Positions 1 to 6,981 of a stretch of DNA of 64,000 bases are shown here, piece by piece (positions within the stretch are counted from its first letter, which is position 1; each line of letters opens with the position of its first letter). A program made the translations under genes and the position numbers. The DNA is from Hydrogenophaga crassostreae. Lineage in GTDB: Bacteria > Pseudomonadota > Gammaproteobacteria > Burkholderiales > Burkholderiaceae_C. The stretch lies in the NCBI RefSeq assembly GCF_001761385.1, contig NZ_CP017476.1, positions 2,531,501 through 2,595,500 on the forward strand, in the 5' to 3' direction. The notes under the pieces are model-generated. The model made no database searches. It was given only the letters and a program-made list of their open reading frames with translations, and was not told the origin of the DNA.

Positions 1-2
1 CA

Positions 3-1100
3 AGCCAGCCAGAACCTGTCCCAACAGAGAAGGGTGCGCAAGAACCCGCTCCGAAGCAGCCCACTGAGCCAACGCTCGATCCAGTGAAGACTGGCGCAAC
101 CTCCGCGCCTTTTGCTGCAGGTCCACGCAAAGGGAATATGAACAGGGATGAGTCAGCGCTTCGCGCACCAAAATTCACCAGTCCCAAAGCTGCGACAGTG
201 CTTATATCAACAGGCGGGGGGAAGGCTCCCACACAGACCATCAAAAAGCCAGCAGGAAAGCCTGCTGCGCCACCCCAACAAGCCAAGCCTGTTGCATCCG
301 ATGTTGAGCCACTGCAGATGGGTGGCGTTGATGGCTTTAGCGCGCAAGAAAGATGGCTGGACTTTGAGGATGATGCGGCAATCTTCAAGCAAGTGCCAAC
401 CCCTCCATCTCAACCTGCACCACGTCCTGCGACAACGTCCAAAAGCGTGCCTGCAGCTCCACCAGTTGCGCCAATCGCGACCAGCCAGGCCAAAGCTGCG
501 GCAAAGCTTGATTTGGGCGGCCCGGCAAGCAAGTCTCCGTCACTGCCACCTATGCCGGCACCGATTGACAAGCGCCCTTTGCTGGTGCGCTCTGGGCTTC
601 CTTCCATGACTGCTCGAAGCGACGCCGTGCCGGTGTCTCGCATAAAGCACACCCCGGTTGTGATTTCAATGTTCTTGCCCGATCTACCGCACGAGTCTGC
701 CGACAAGCAAGTGGAGCCCACCGCTGTCGCAATGGCATTCATCGCTTGGCTGCAACAAGGATTGGGGAGTCGCTCCCTCAAATACAACGAAGCTGGCGCA
801 ATGATCCATTTCACCGCCGAGGGCATGGCGCTGGTGTCGCCACTGGTGTTCAAGGCCTATGTGGCTGATCAAGACACGGGCAACGACTCTGACGGAAACG
901 CCCAGGCCATGCAAGTTCAGCGGGAAGTGATTAAAGCCGGGTGGCACCTCATGGGGCCGGGCAAATCCAACATCCTCAAGTATGAGGTGATTGGGCGCGG
1001 CAATGTGCCCGTGGGCAAGCTGAGCGCTGTAGTTTTGACCAACCCGGACCGATGGGTGCTCCCGGTGCCGCCGAACAACCCTGTGATCCGACTTTCATGA
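3..1100 (+). CDS. traI: ICE relaxase TraI (MobH type), C-terminal part, 5' end outside window
   Basis: The reading frame is open from the first bases of the window, so this is the last 365 residues of a longer protein. The first 200 or so residues are a Pro/Ala/Lys-rich linker without recognisable fold. From about residue 215 to the end there is a compact domain (starting near HTPVVISMFLP, with FIAWLQQGL and IHFTAEGMALVSPLVFK) that matches the TraI_2_C/DUF1528 family found at the C-terminus of MobH relaxases of integrative and conjugative elements. Such relaxases nick the element at oriT and pilot the strand into the recipient. The catalytic HD domain must lie to the left of the window. A GTG at 84 could be mistaken for the start. 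The gene is followed by non-coding sequence and a dif-like site, so it appears to be the last gene of an integrated element. Confidence 0.75.
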   Translation, partial: SQPEPVPTEKGAQEPAPKQPTEPTLDPVKTGATSAPFAAGPRKGNMNRDESALRAPKFTSPKAATVLISTGGGKAPTQTIKKPAGKPAAPPQQAKPVASDVEPLQMGGVDGFSAQERWLDFEDDAAIFKQVPTPPSQPAPRPATTSKSVPAAPPVAPIATSQAKAAAKLDLGGPASKSPSLPPMPAPIDKRPLLVRSGLPSMTARSDAVPVSRIKHTPVVISMFLPDLPHESADKQVEPTAVAMAFIAWLQQGLGSRSLKYNEAGAMIHFTAEGMALVSPLVFKAYVADQDTGNDSDGNAQAMQVQREVIKAGWHLMGPGKSNILKYEVIGRGNVPVGKLSAVVLTNPDRWVLPVPPNNPVIRLS

Positions 1101-1190
1101 TGTTGGTCGCTACGTTGCACCTCTGTCCAACTTCACCAGTCTGAGAGGTTGGGACGATTCTTTTGTTTCTTGCTCTATGAGAAAAAATGT

Positions 1191-1219
1191 TTGACAGTAG
1201 CGATTAGGATGTTTACATT
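1191..1219 (+). promoter_or_regulatory. sigma70-like promoter upstream of a candidate small RNA
   Basis: TTGACA at 1191-1196 is a perfect -35 box. After a 17-base spacer follows TACATT at 1214-1219, matching four of six -10 bases. No open reading frame starts at a useful distance downstream, but a terminator-like hairpin does follow at 1281-1310. Confidence 0.45.
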
Positions 1220-1225
1220 GTTGCT

Positions 1226-1310
1226 GTGCATCAGGCAGGTTCGGTATCGACTGGCATGCTTTTAGAGGTGATCGTGAAATGTGCAGCGGGCTCAGAGCCT
1301 GCATTTTTTT
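1226..1310 (+). ncRNA. candidate small RNA, about 85 nt
   Basis: A promoter-like sequence at 1191-1219 and an intrinsic terminator at 1281-1310 frame a short transcript without a coding region. The predicted start is about 7 bases after the -10 box. It lies between the relaxase gene and the dif-like site, inside what would be the end of the mobile element. No known RNA family is recognised; a plasmid- or ICE-type regulatory RNA is one option, and a leaderless remnant of a lost gene is another. Confidence 0.3.
1281..1310 (+). terminator. intrinsic terminator
   Basis: A GC-rich inverted repeat (GGCT/AGCC core with TGCA arms) is followed directly by seven T residues at 1304-1310. It ends the candidate small RNA and could also stop read-through from the relaxase gene. 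Confidence 0.55.
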
Positions 1311-1319
1311 AGAAATCGC

Positions 1320-1347
1320 ATATTCCACGATGTATATTATGTTAAGT
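1320..1347 (+). other. dif-like Xer recombination site (hybrid arms)
   Basis: TGTATA at 1331-1336 equals the central region of the E. coli dif site, and the 11 bases TTATGTTAAGT at 1337-1347 match its XerD arm at ten positions. The left 11 bases (1320-1330) match the XerC arm at only about three. Elements that integrate at dif through XerC/XerD leave such hybrid junctions, with one arm from the chromosome and one from the element. The canonical arm faces the chromosomal genes on the right and the degenerate arm faces the relaxase gene on the left. Alternatively this could be a host dif with a divergent XerC arm. Confidence 0.6.
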
Positions 1348-1603
1348 TAAAGTTGCGCAGGCTTCAGAGCGGAAGCCGTGTCGTTGCAGCGCCCGGCCAC
1401 ATCAATGGCCGTTCGATCCCGACTACCCTTCAAACCAAGACCTTCCGCTGTCGATCCGAAAACGGAAGCACCTGCCGGTGTCGTATGCGGGGAAACACCT
1501 GCATGCACCAAGTTGGATCTTCCTCTCTCACACCTACAATCAATCACCCCGGTGGGTATGCATGCCCAACCGATCTCAACTACCTTCTCTATCGAGGTTA
1601 TTC
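1348..1603. other. non-coding leader between dif-like site and ABC transporter operon
   Basis: No convincing gene is seen here. The segment precedes the lipoprotein gene at 1604 and must hold its promoter and leader. An imperfect 14-base palindrome (GGGTATGCATGCCC, 1554-1567) lies 37 bases upstream of the start and could be an operator. A weak GAGG ribosome-binding site is at 1593-1596. The frame upstream of 1604 is open but contains no typical start or coding pattern. Confidence 0.4.
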
Positions 1604-2464
1604 ATGAAGCATTTGCTCCTTTCTCTCAGCCTCATTGGCGCCGCCAGCCTGGTTGCTTGCGGCAAGACCGAAGCGCCAGCGGCGCCCGCAGCCGAACCCA
1701 CGGCCGCTGCAGCACCTGCTGAAGCGCCCGCCGCCAGCCAGTGGCCCGAATTGCGTGTGGCCATCGATGCCACCTACAAGCCTTTCACTTACAAGACCGA
1801 CGCTGGTGAACCTGCTGGTTTTGACGTCGACGTTGCCAAGGCACTGTGCGAAGAACTCAAGAGCAAATGCGTGTTTGTTGAACAGGCATGGGACGGCATG
1901 ATCCCCGGTCTGCAGGCCAAAAAATACGATGTCATCATCTCGTCGATGTCGATCACCGAAGAGCGCAAGCAAGCTGTTGACTTCACCGGCAAGTACTACA
2001 ACACCCCTTCTTGCGTGGTCGTGAAAAGCGACTTGAACCTGGGCGCTGAAGCCGCCAACTTCAAGGGCAAGAAGCTGGGCGTGCTCAAGGCCTCGACCCA
2101 GGAGAAGTACGCCATGGGCGAATTGCAACCCGCCGGCGCAACCATCGTGGCCTACGACGCACAGGATCAGGTGTATCTGGATGTCAAATCTGGTCGCCTC
2201 GACGGTACCGTGGCCGATGTGGTCGAAGTGAACGGCGGCTTCCTGTCGACACCCGATGGCGCGGGTTACGCCTGCGCAGGCGCCCGTATCCCCGTTGAAT
2301 TTGATGCCAAGTACTTCGGCGCAGGCGCTGGCGTGGCTTTGCGCAAAGAAGACACCGCATTGCGTGACGCGCTCGACGCGGGCATCAAAGCCATTCGCGA
2401 CAACGGCAAGTGGCAAGCCATTGCCGAGAAGCACGTGCCAGGTGTGGATCTCTGGGGTTCCTGA
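1604..2464 (+). CDS. polar amino acid ABC transporter, periplasmic binding lipoprotein
   Basis: This 286-residue protein belongs to the SBP_bac_3 family (HisJ/ArgT/ArtJ-like), which captures basic or polar amino acids in the periplasm. The start at 1604 gives a lipoprotein signal with lipobox LVAC and acylated Cys19; longer in-frame starts add implausible sequence. An Ala/Pro linker (about 22-50) is followed by the two-lobed ligand domain, with the typical ATYKPFTYK and AGFDVDVAKALCEEL motifs and IISSMSITEERKQAVDFT. The downstream genes encode two permeases and the ATPase, with a deacylase gene between. The ligand is probably arginine, ornithine, lysine or an acylated derivative; the sequence does not decide this. 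Confidence 0.88.
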   Translation: MKHLLLSLSLIGAASLVACGKTEAPAAPAAEPTAAAAPAEAPAASQWPELRVAIDATYKPFTYKTDAGEPAGFDVDVAKALCEELKSKCVFVEQAWDGMIPGLQAKKYDVIISSMSITEERKQAVDFTGKYYNTPSCVVVKSDLNLGAEAANFKGKKLGVLKASTQEKYAMGELQPAGATIVAYDAQDQVYLDVKSGRLDGTVADVVEVNGGFLSTPDGAGYACAGARIPVEFDAKYFGAGAGVALRKEDTALRDALDAGIKAIRDNGKWQAIAEKHVPGVDLWGS

Positions 2465-2488
2465 TCCCTGCTTCGCATGGAACGGTGT

Positions 2489-2520
2489 GGGGTTGCAGGT
2501 GTTTGCGCACGTGCAACCCC
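2489..2520 (+). promoter_or_regulatory. stem-loop after binding-protein gene
   Basis: GGGGTTGCA (2489-2497) and TGCAACCCC (2512-2520) form a perfect nine-base stem around a 14-base loop, 24 bases after the stop codon. There is no T tract. In operons of this type such hairpins protect the abundant binding-protein mRNA and reduce transcription into the permease genes. Confidence 0.5.
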
Positions 2521-2685
2521 CATCGGGTCAGATCCGGCAATCGATATGCCAGGGCGCTATTGAGGGCTGCGCAACCACGGCTTGCAGTTCCAACCCAAGC
2601 ATCTGACCTGGCCCTCATCGCGTGCCCAACGGGGCACAGTTTTCACCACGATTGCACTTGGGAAAACAGTGTTCACAGGCTTTAG

Positions 2686-3387
2686 ATGACCACCTATTTT
2701 TTGAATATTCTGCAAGGGCTCCTGGTCACCATTGGTGTGGCGCTGGGTGCTCTGGTGTTCGCTTCCGTGCTGGGACTGGCAGGTGCCGCGGCCAAGCTCT
2801 CGCCGTACCGGGTGCTCAACTGGATGGGCGATATCTATTCCACCGTGATTCGGGGGGTTCCGGATCTGGTGTGGATGCTGCTTTTGTATTTCGGTGGCCA
2901 GATTCTGGTCAATGACATTGCCGAGGCGCTGGGTTACCGCAGCGGCCCTCAGATCAACCCCTTTGTAGCCGGTGTATTGACCATCGGTTTTGTCTACGGT
3001 GCCTACATGACCGAGACGTTTCGCGGCGCCATCATGAGCGTGCCAAAGGGCCAGTCAGAAGCCGGCTGGGCGTTCGGAATGACCCGCTTCTATACCTTCC
3101 GCAAGATGGTCTTGCCGCAAATGGTTCGGTTCGCCCTGCCCAGCTTTACCAACAACTGGCTGGTCTTGCTCAAGTCCACCGCGCTGGTCTCGGTGATCGG
3201 CCTGACCGACATCACCAACCTGGCCAAGCAGGCAGGAGCGGCAGCCCGCGGCGAAATTCCGGGCGCCGCCATCATCTTCATGGCTTTTGCCGGATTCCTC
3301 TATCTGATGATTTCTTCCATCAGCCTGTTTCTGCTGCGCAAAGCCGAGACCCGCTATTCGGCAGGCGTCAAGCGAGGCAACTTCTGA
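2686..3387 (+). CDS. polar amino acid ABC transporter permease (HisQ/ArtQ type)
   Basis: A 233-residue inner-membrane protein of the HisQ/ArtQ family, forming half of the translocation channel. It has several hydrophobic segments and the conserved EAA-loop region (KGQSEAGWAFGMTRFYTFRK, about 125-144) that contacts the ATPase. Its stop overlaps the next permease start by one base (TGATG), so the two subunits are translationally coupled. It follows the binding-protein gene after a 221-base gap holding a stem-loop, which fits lower expression of the membrane parts. Confidence 0.9.
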   Translation: MTTYFLNILQGLLVTIGVALGALVFASVLGLAGAAAKLSPYRVLNWMGDIYSTVIRGVPDLVWMLLLYFGGQILVNDIAEALGYRSGPQINPFVAGVLTIGFVYGAYMTETFRGAIMSVPKGQSEAGWAFGMTRFYTFRKMVLPQMVRFALPSFTNNWLVLLKSTALVSVIGLTDITNLAKQAGAAARGEIPGAAIIFMAFAGFLYLMISSISLFLLRKAETRYSAGVKRGNF

Positions 3388-4103
3388 TGGACAAATTCGC
3401 CATCATCTTTGAACCGCAGAACCTCCACCTCTACTGGGTGGGCTTCTGGGCCACGATGCAGTTGCTGGCCGTGAGCCTGGTCGCAGGCGGCCTATTGACC
3501 TTGCCCCTGACGCTCATGCGCGTGTCGAGCAACCGCTGGGTTTCAGGCCCAGTCTGGCTGTTCACCTATGTGATTCGAGGCACGCCGTTGCTGATTCAGG
3601 TGTACTTCATTTACTACGGCATTGCCCAACTCGAATGGGTGCAAGCCCTGTGGGACACCACCTGGCCATTGACCTGGTTCAAAGAGCCATTTTTCTGCGC
3701 GGTTCTTGCTTTCACGTTGAACACCAGCGCTTACACCATCGAAATGCTGGCAGGCGCCATCAAGGAAACACCGGCAGGCGAAATCGAGGCGGCTCAGGCT
3801 GCGGGGTTCAGCAAATGGAACATGATGTTTCGACTGGTATTGCCCAGCGCGCTGCGGCGCACCCTGCCAGGCTACTCGAATGAGGTGGTGATGATGCTGC
3901 ATGCGACCTCGCTTGCCAGTGTGGTCCCGGCTTTGTACGATTTGACGAACGCCGCCTATGCGATCTACAAAACCTACTACCTGGCCTTTCAGCCGTTCAT
4001 CGCTGTCGCGGTTTTGTATTTCATACTCACTTTTGCGCTGGTGTATGTCTTCCGCTTGCTTGAGCGCCGCTTCCTGGCCTATCTGAAGCCTCGGGCCCAT
4101 TGA
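3387..4103 (+). CDS. polar amino acid ABC transporter permease (HisM/ArtM type)
   Basis: The second permease, 238 residues, has the same fold as its neighbour, with an EAA loop at about 125-145 (KETPAGEIEAAQAAGFSKWN). It would pair with the upstream permease to form the heterodimeric channel. The start ATG overlaps the TGA of the preceding gene. The following deacylase gene begins within about 20 bases, so this is one operon. Confidence 0.9.
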   Translation: MDKFAIIFEPQNLHLYWVGFWATMQLLAVSLVAGGLLTLPLTLMRVSSNRWVSGPVWLFTYVIRGTPLLIQVYFIYYGIAQLEWVQALWDTTWPLTWFKEPFFCAVLAFTLNTSAYTIEMLAGAIKETPAGEIEAAQAAGFSKWNMMFRLVLPSALRRTLPGYSNEVVMMLHATSLASVVPALYDLTNAAYAIYKTYYLAFQPFIAVAVLYFILTFALVYVFRLLERRFLAYLKPRAH

Positions 4104-4120
4104 GGCTCCAGCAGACCCTG

Positions 4121-5242
4121 ATGCAAACCCACTTCCATCCGCTCCTCTCCCCTGCCCTGGGCACCCAGCGCACGCTCACAAGCTTCCACTTTGGGGCTGT
4201 TGGCAAGGGTGAAAAGGCCTATATTCAAGCCAGCCTGCACGCCGATGAACTGCCAGGCATGCTGACTGCACACCACTTGCGCAGCCTGCTGGAAGACGCA
4301 GAAGCGCGTGGCGCGGTATTGGGTGAAGTCGTTCTGGTGCCACTGGCCAACCCGATTGGCCTGAACCAGACCACCATGCACCTGCAGCTTGGCCGGTTCG
4401 AGCAGGCCAGCATGGAAAATTTCAACAGAAACTACCCCGACTTTTTCGCCTTGCTTGAAGACAGGCTGGAGCCTTTGCTGGGGCCTGATGCCACCGCCAA
4501 CAAGCTGGCGATTCGACAGGCCATGCGTGAGGCGCTGATGGCCGAACAACCTGCCACAGAACTCCATTGCATGAGGCAAACGCTGATGCTGCTGTCGCAT
4601 GACGCCGATGTGGTGCTCGATTTGCATTGTGATTTCCAGGCCGCATTGCATATGTATGTAGAGCAGCCCATGCTCGAGCAGTTGATGCCTTTGGCACACT
4701 ACCTGGGTGCCCAGGCGGTGTTGTGGGCAAAAGGATCTGGGGGCTCCATTTCATTTGACGAGGCACTCTCGGGCCCCTGGTGGCGCCTGGCTGAACGGTT
4801 TGGCCCGCAGTTTCCCATTCCGCTGGCCTGCGCCAGCAGCACCGTGGAATTGCGCGGGCAAACCGATGTCTCCACCACACTGGCCGAGCAGGATGCCAAA
4901 GCCATCTACAGCTACCTGCAACACCGGGGCATCATTGCGGGCGAGGCACCACCAGTGCCACAGGTGCGTTGCGAGGCCACGCCGCTGGCTGGAACAGAAG
5001 CACTGCATGCGCCCCACTCCGGGGTGATCGCTTTTTTGGTTGAGCCTGGTGAGCGGGTGGTTCCCGGCCAGGTAGTGGCACATGTGATCGATCCGCTGAG
5101 CAACCGGTCAACCCCGGTAAAGGCTTCGATCGATGGCGTGGTCTACGCCCGCCACATCCTGCGCTGGGCCACGGCCAACCTGGAGCTGTGCCGCGTGGCA
5201 GGCCAGACCCCGATTCGCTCTGGCAATTTGCTCAGCCCCTGA
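4121..5242 (+). CDS. succinylglutamate desuccinylase/aspartoacylase-family zinc deacylase
   Basis: This 373-residue protein belongs to the AstE/AspA branch of the M14 metallopeptidase family, enzymes that cleave acyl groups from amino acids. Visible zinc-site motifs are HADELPG near residue 45 and DLHCDFQ near residue 170, with NRNYPDFF between. The last 90 residues (HAPHSGVIAFLVEPGERVVPGQVVA) look like a lipoyl/biotinyl-type beta hammerhead, seen in this subfamily. A TTG at 4100 overlapping the previous stop is an alternative start; ATG 4121 was preferred. Its place between permease and ATPase genes suggests that the transporter brings in N-acylated or amidated amino acids which this enzyme then hydrolyses. 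That role is inferred. Confidence 0.75.
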   Translation: MQTHFHPLLSPALGTQRTLTSFHFGAVGKGEKAYIQASLHADELPGMLTAHHLRSLLEDAEARGAVLGEVVLVPLANPIGLNQTTMHLQLGRFEQASMENFNRNYPDFFALLEDRLEPLLGPDATANKLAIRQAMREALMAEQPATELHCMRQTLMLLSHDADVVLDLHCDFQAALHMYVEQPMLEQLMPLAHYLGAQAVLWAKGSGGSISFDEALSGPWWRLAERFGPQFPIPLACASSTVELRGQTDVSTTLAEQDAKAIYSYLQHRGIIAGEAPPVPQVRCEATPLAGTEALHAPHSGVIAFLVEPGERVVPGQVVAHVIDPLSNRSTPVKASIDGVVYARHILRWATANLELCRVAGQTPIRSGNLLSP

Positions 5243-5273
5243 ACCATCGAACAGATCGAACAAGAATTCACGC

Positions 5274-6041
5274 ATGACCTCCAAACTCGAAGCCATCGAT
5301 ATCCGCAAGAGCTACGGCTCTCACGAAGTCATCAAAGGGATGTCGCTCACCGCTCAAGCCGGGGATGTGATCAGCATCATTGGTTCTTCTGGCTCGGGTA
5401 AATCCACCTTTTTGCGTTGCATGAATTTGCTGGAGCGCCCGCAGCAAGGGCGTTTGATCGTGGCGGGCGAAGAGCTCAGGCTCGTGACCGCCAAAGACGG
5501 CATGCTCAAGGCGGCAGACGACAAGCAACTGCAACGCGCCCGCGCCAAGCTGGCCATGGTGTTTCAGCATTTCAACCTGTGGTCGCACCTGACGGTGTTG
5601 GAAAACGTGATTGAAGCGCCCATGCATGTGCTGGGGAAAAGCAAAGACGAAGCCATCACCGTTGCACGCAAATACCTCGACAAGGTCGGCTTGAAGGACG
5701 TTGAGGGCAAGTACCCTGCCCACATGTCGGGCGGGCAGCAACAGCGCGTGGCGATTGCAAGGGCCCTGGCGATGGAGCCTGAGGTGATGCTGTTCGATGA
5801 GCCCACCAGCGCTCTCGATCCCGAGCTGGTCACTGAAGTGCTTCGGGTCATGCGCACCCTGGCAGAAGAGGGCCGCACGATGGTGGTGGTGACCCATGAA
5901 ATGGGTTTTGCCCGTGAAGTGTCGAACCACCTGATCTTCCTGCACCAGGGGCGTATCGAAGAGCAAGGGGTACCCACCGAGGTTCTGACCCATCCCAAGA
6001 GCGAGCGACTGGCCCAGTTTCTGTCGGGTAATCTCAAATGA
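5274..6041 (+). CDS. polar amino acid ABC transporter ATP-binding protein (HisP/ArtP type)
   Basis: A 255-residue ATPase that drives the transporter encoded just upstream. It shows a Walker A motif (GSSGSGKST, about 40-48), the ABC signature MSGGQQQRVAIARAL (about 152-166), Walker B (VMLFDEPTSALDPE) and the switch histidine in VVTHEMGFA. Start 5274 is placed where HisP homologues begin (MTSKLEAIDIRK); in-frame sequence upstream overlaps the deacylase gene and is not coding in this frame. Last gene of the operon, followed by a terminator-like hairpin. Confidence 0.92.
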   Translation: MTSKLEAIDIRKSYGSHEVIKGMSLTAQAGDVISIIGSSGSGKSTFLRCMNLLERPQQGRLIVAGEELRLVTAKDGMLKAADDKQLQRARAKLAMVFQHFNLWSHLTVLENVIEAPMHVLGKSKDEAITVARKYLDKVGLKDVEGKYPAHMSGGQQQRVAIARALAMEPEVMLFDEPTSALDPELVTEVLRVMRTLAEEGRTMVVVTHEMGFAREVSNHLIFLHQGRIEEQGVPTEVLTHPKSERLAQFLSGNLK

Positions 6042-6064
6042 GCGGCTTGAACGCTTGAATAAGG

Positions 6065-6084
6065 CGGGCACTTTGCCCGTTGTT
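6065..6084 (+). terminator. probable intrinsic terminator of the ABC transporter operon
   Basis: CGGGCA (6065-6070) and TGCCCG (6074-6079) form a perfect six-base stem with a three-base loop, followed by TTGTT. It lies 24 bases after the ATPase stop codon. The T tract is short, so termination may be partial. Confidence 0.5.
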
Positions 6085-6171
6085 GGCGCGCTTGCGCTGC
6101 TTCCTTTTCTCCGACCATATGGGCACGTGGCCTCTCGCCCTTCCCTTGGTCTCAGTTGAAAAGGACTCTCC

Positions 6172-6867
6172 ATGAACAGCACCGAATCGACCGGCAGCAG
6201 CAACAGCTTCGCTGGCCTGTTTTCCCCTCTGGCGTCTGTCGCAGCCAACTACCTGCAAGACAAGATGCACAAAAAAATGGATGCCGATGCCGACGGCGTC
6301 GTTGGCAAGAGCGAGTTCCAGTCGGCTTTGGAGCAAGTGGGTGCCAAGCTGGGTGTGGACTCGAGCAGCAACGCCGATGCCATGTTCTCTGCCGTCGACC
6401 TGGACGCCAACGGCTCGCTGACAGGCAATGAAGTCGGCCAGATGCTCAAAAACATGTTCTCCGGCGGCACCGCCACAGGTACCGATGCCTTTGTTCAATC
6501 GCGCGGCGACGAACAGCGCTTTGCAGAGCTGGACATTGACGGCGACGGCAACATCTCTGCAGCCGAATTCGGAATCTCAGCCGGGGGAACCGAAGCCGCA
6601 GGTGATGTGCTGGCTGACGGCACGGCAACAGACACCTCTGAAGAGGCTCTGGCCATGGCCGATACCAGCGCCACAGGGCCGCTGAACGAGGAAGCCATGC
6701 AGTCCCTGCTTGGAACGGTCGACAGCAACAGCGATGGCCAGTTGAACGACACCGAGATCAAGGCGTTCGTCAAGCAGTTTGGCACCCAGATGGGAGCAGC
6801 TTCGAAGTTGTACAGCGACACGGCAATCGCCAGTTTCAGCACCAACCAGGCAAGCAAGGTGGCCTGA
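6172..6867 (+). CDS. EF-hand calcium-binding protein
   Basis: A 231-residue acidic protein with four EF-hand-type loops: DADADGVVGKSEF (about 40-52), DLDANGSLTGNE (about 75-86), DIDGDGNISAAEF (about 121-133) and DSNSDGQLNDTE (about 187-198). The Asp/Asn spacing fits canonical 12-residue calcium loops. No signal peptide or membrane segment is evident, so it may act as a cytosolic calcium buffer or sensor. The start at 6172 follows a purine-rich AAAAGGA stretch. It stands alone between the transporter operon and a convergent hydrolase gene. The partner is unknown. Confidence 0.75.
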   Translation: MNSTESTGSSNSFAGLFSPLASVAANYLQDKMHKKMDADADGVVGKSEFQSALEQVGAKLGVDSSSNADAMFSAVDLDANGSLTGNEVGQMLKNMFSGGTATGTDAFVQSRGDEQRFAELDIDGDGNISAAEFGISAGGTEAAGDVLADGTATDTSEEALAMADTSATGPLNEEAMQSLLGTVDSNSDGQLNDTEIKAFVKQFGTQMGAASKLYSDTAIASFSTNQASKVA

Positions 6868-6981
6868 TACCGCCCGGGGAAACGTTTTCTGGCAAGCGCC
6901 TCGGCCGAGGCCTGCGCCAGCGATGCCAGTCACAGTGCCAGGCGCAGGGCATCGCAACACACGTTGAAAGCCTGCCGGACT

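Noticed and set aside
6898..6911. Palindrome GCCTCGGCCGAGGC after the EF-hand gene
   Set aside because: No T tract and no loop; may be chance in GC-rich sequence, though it lies between convergent genes.
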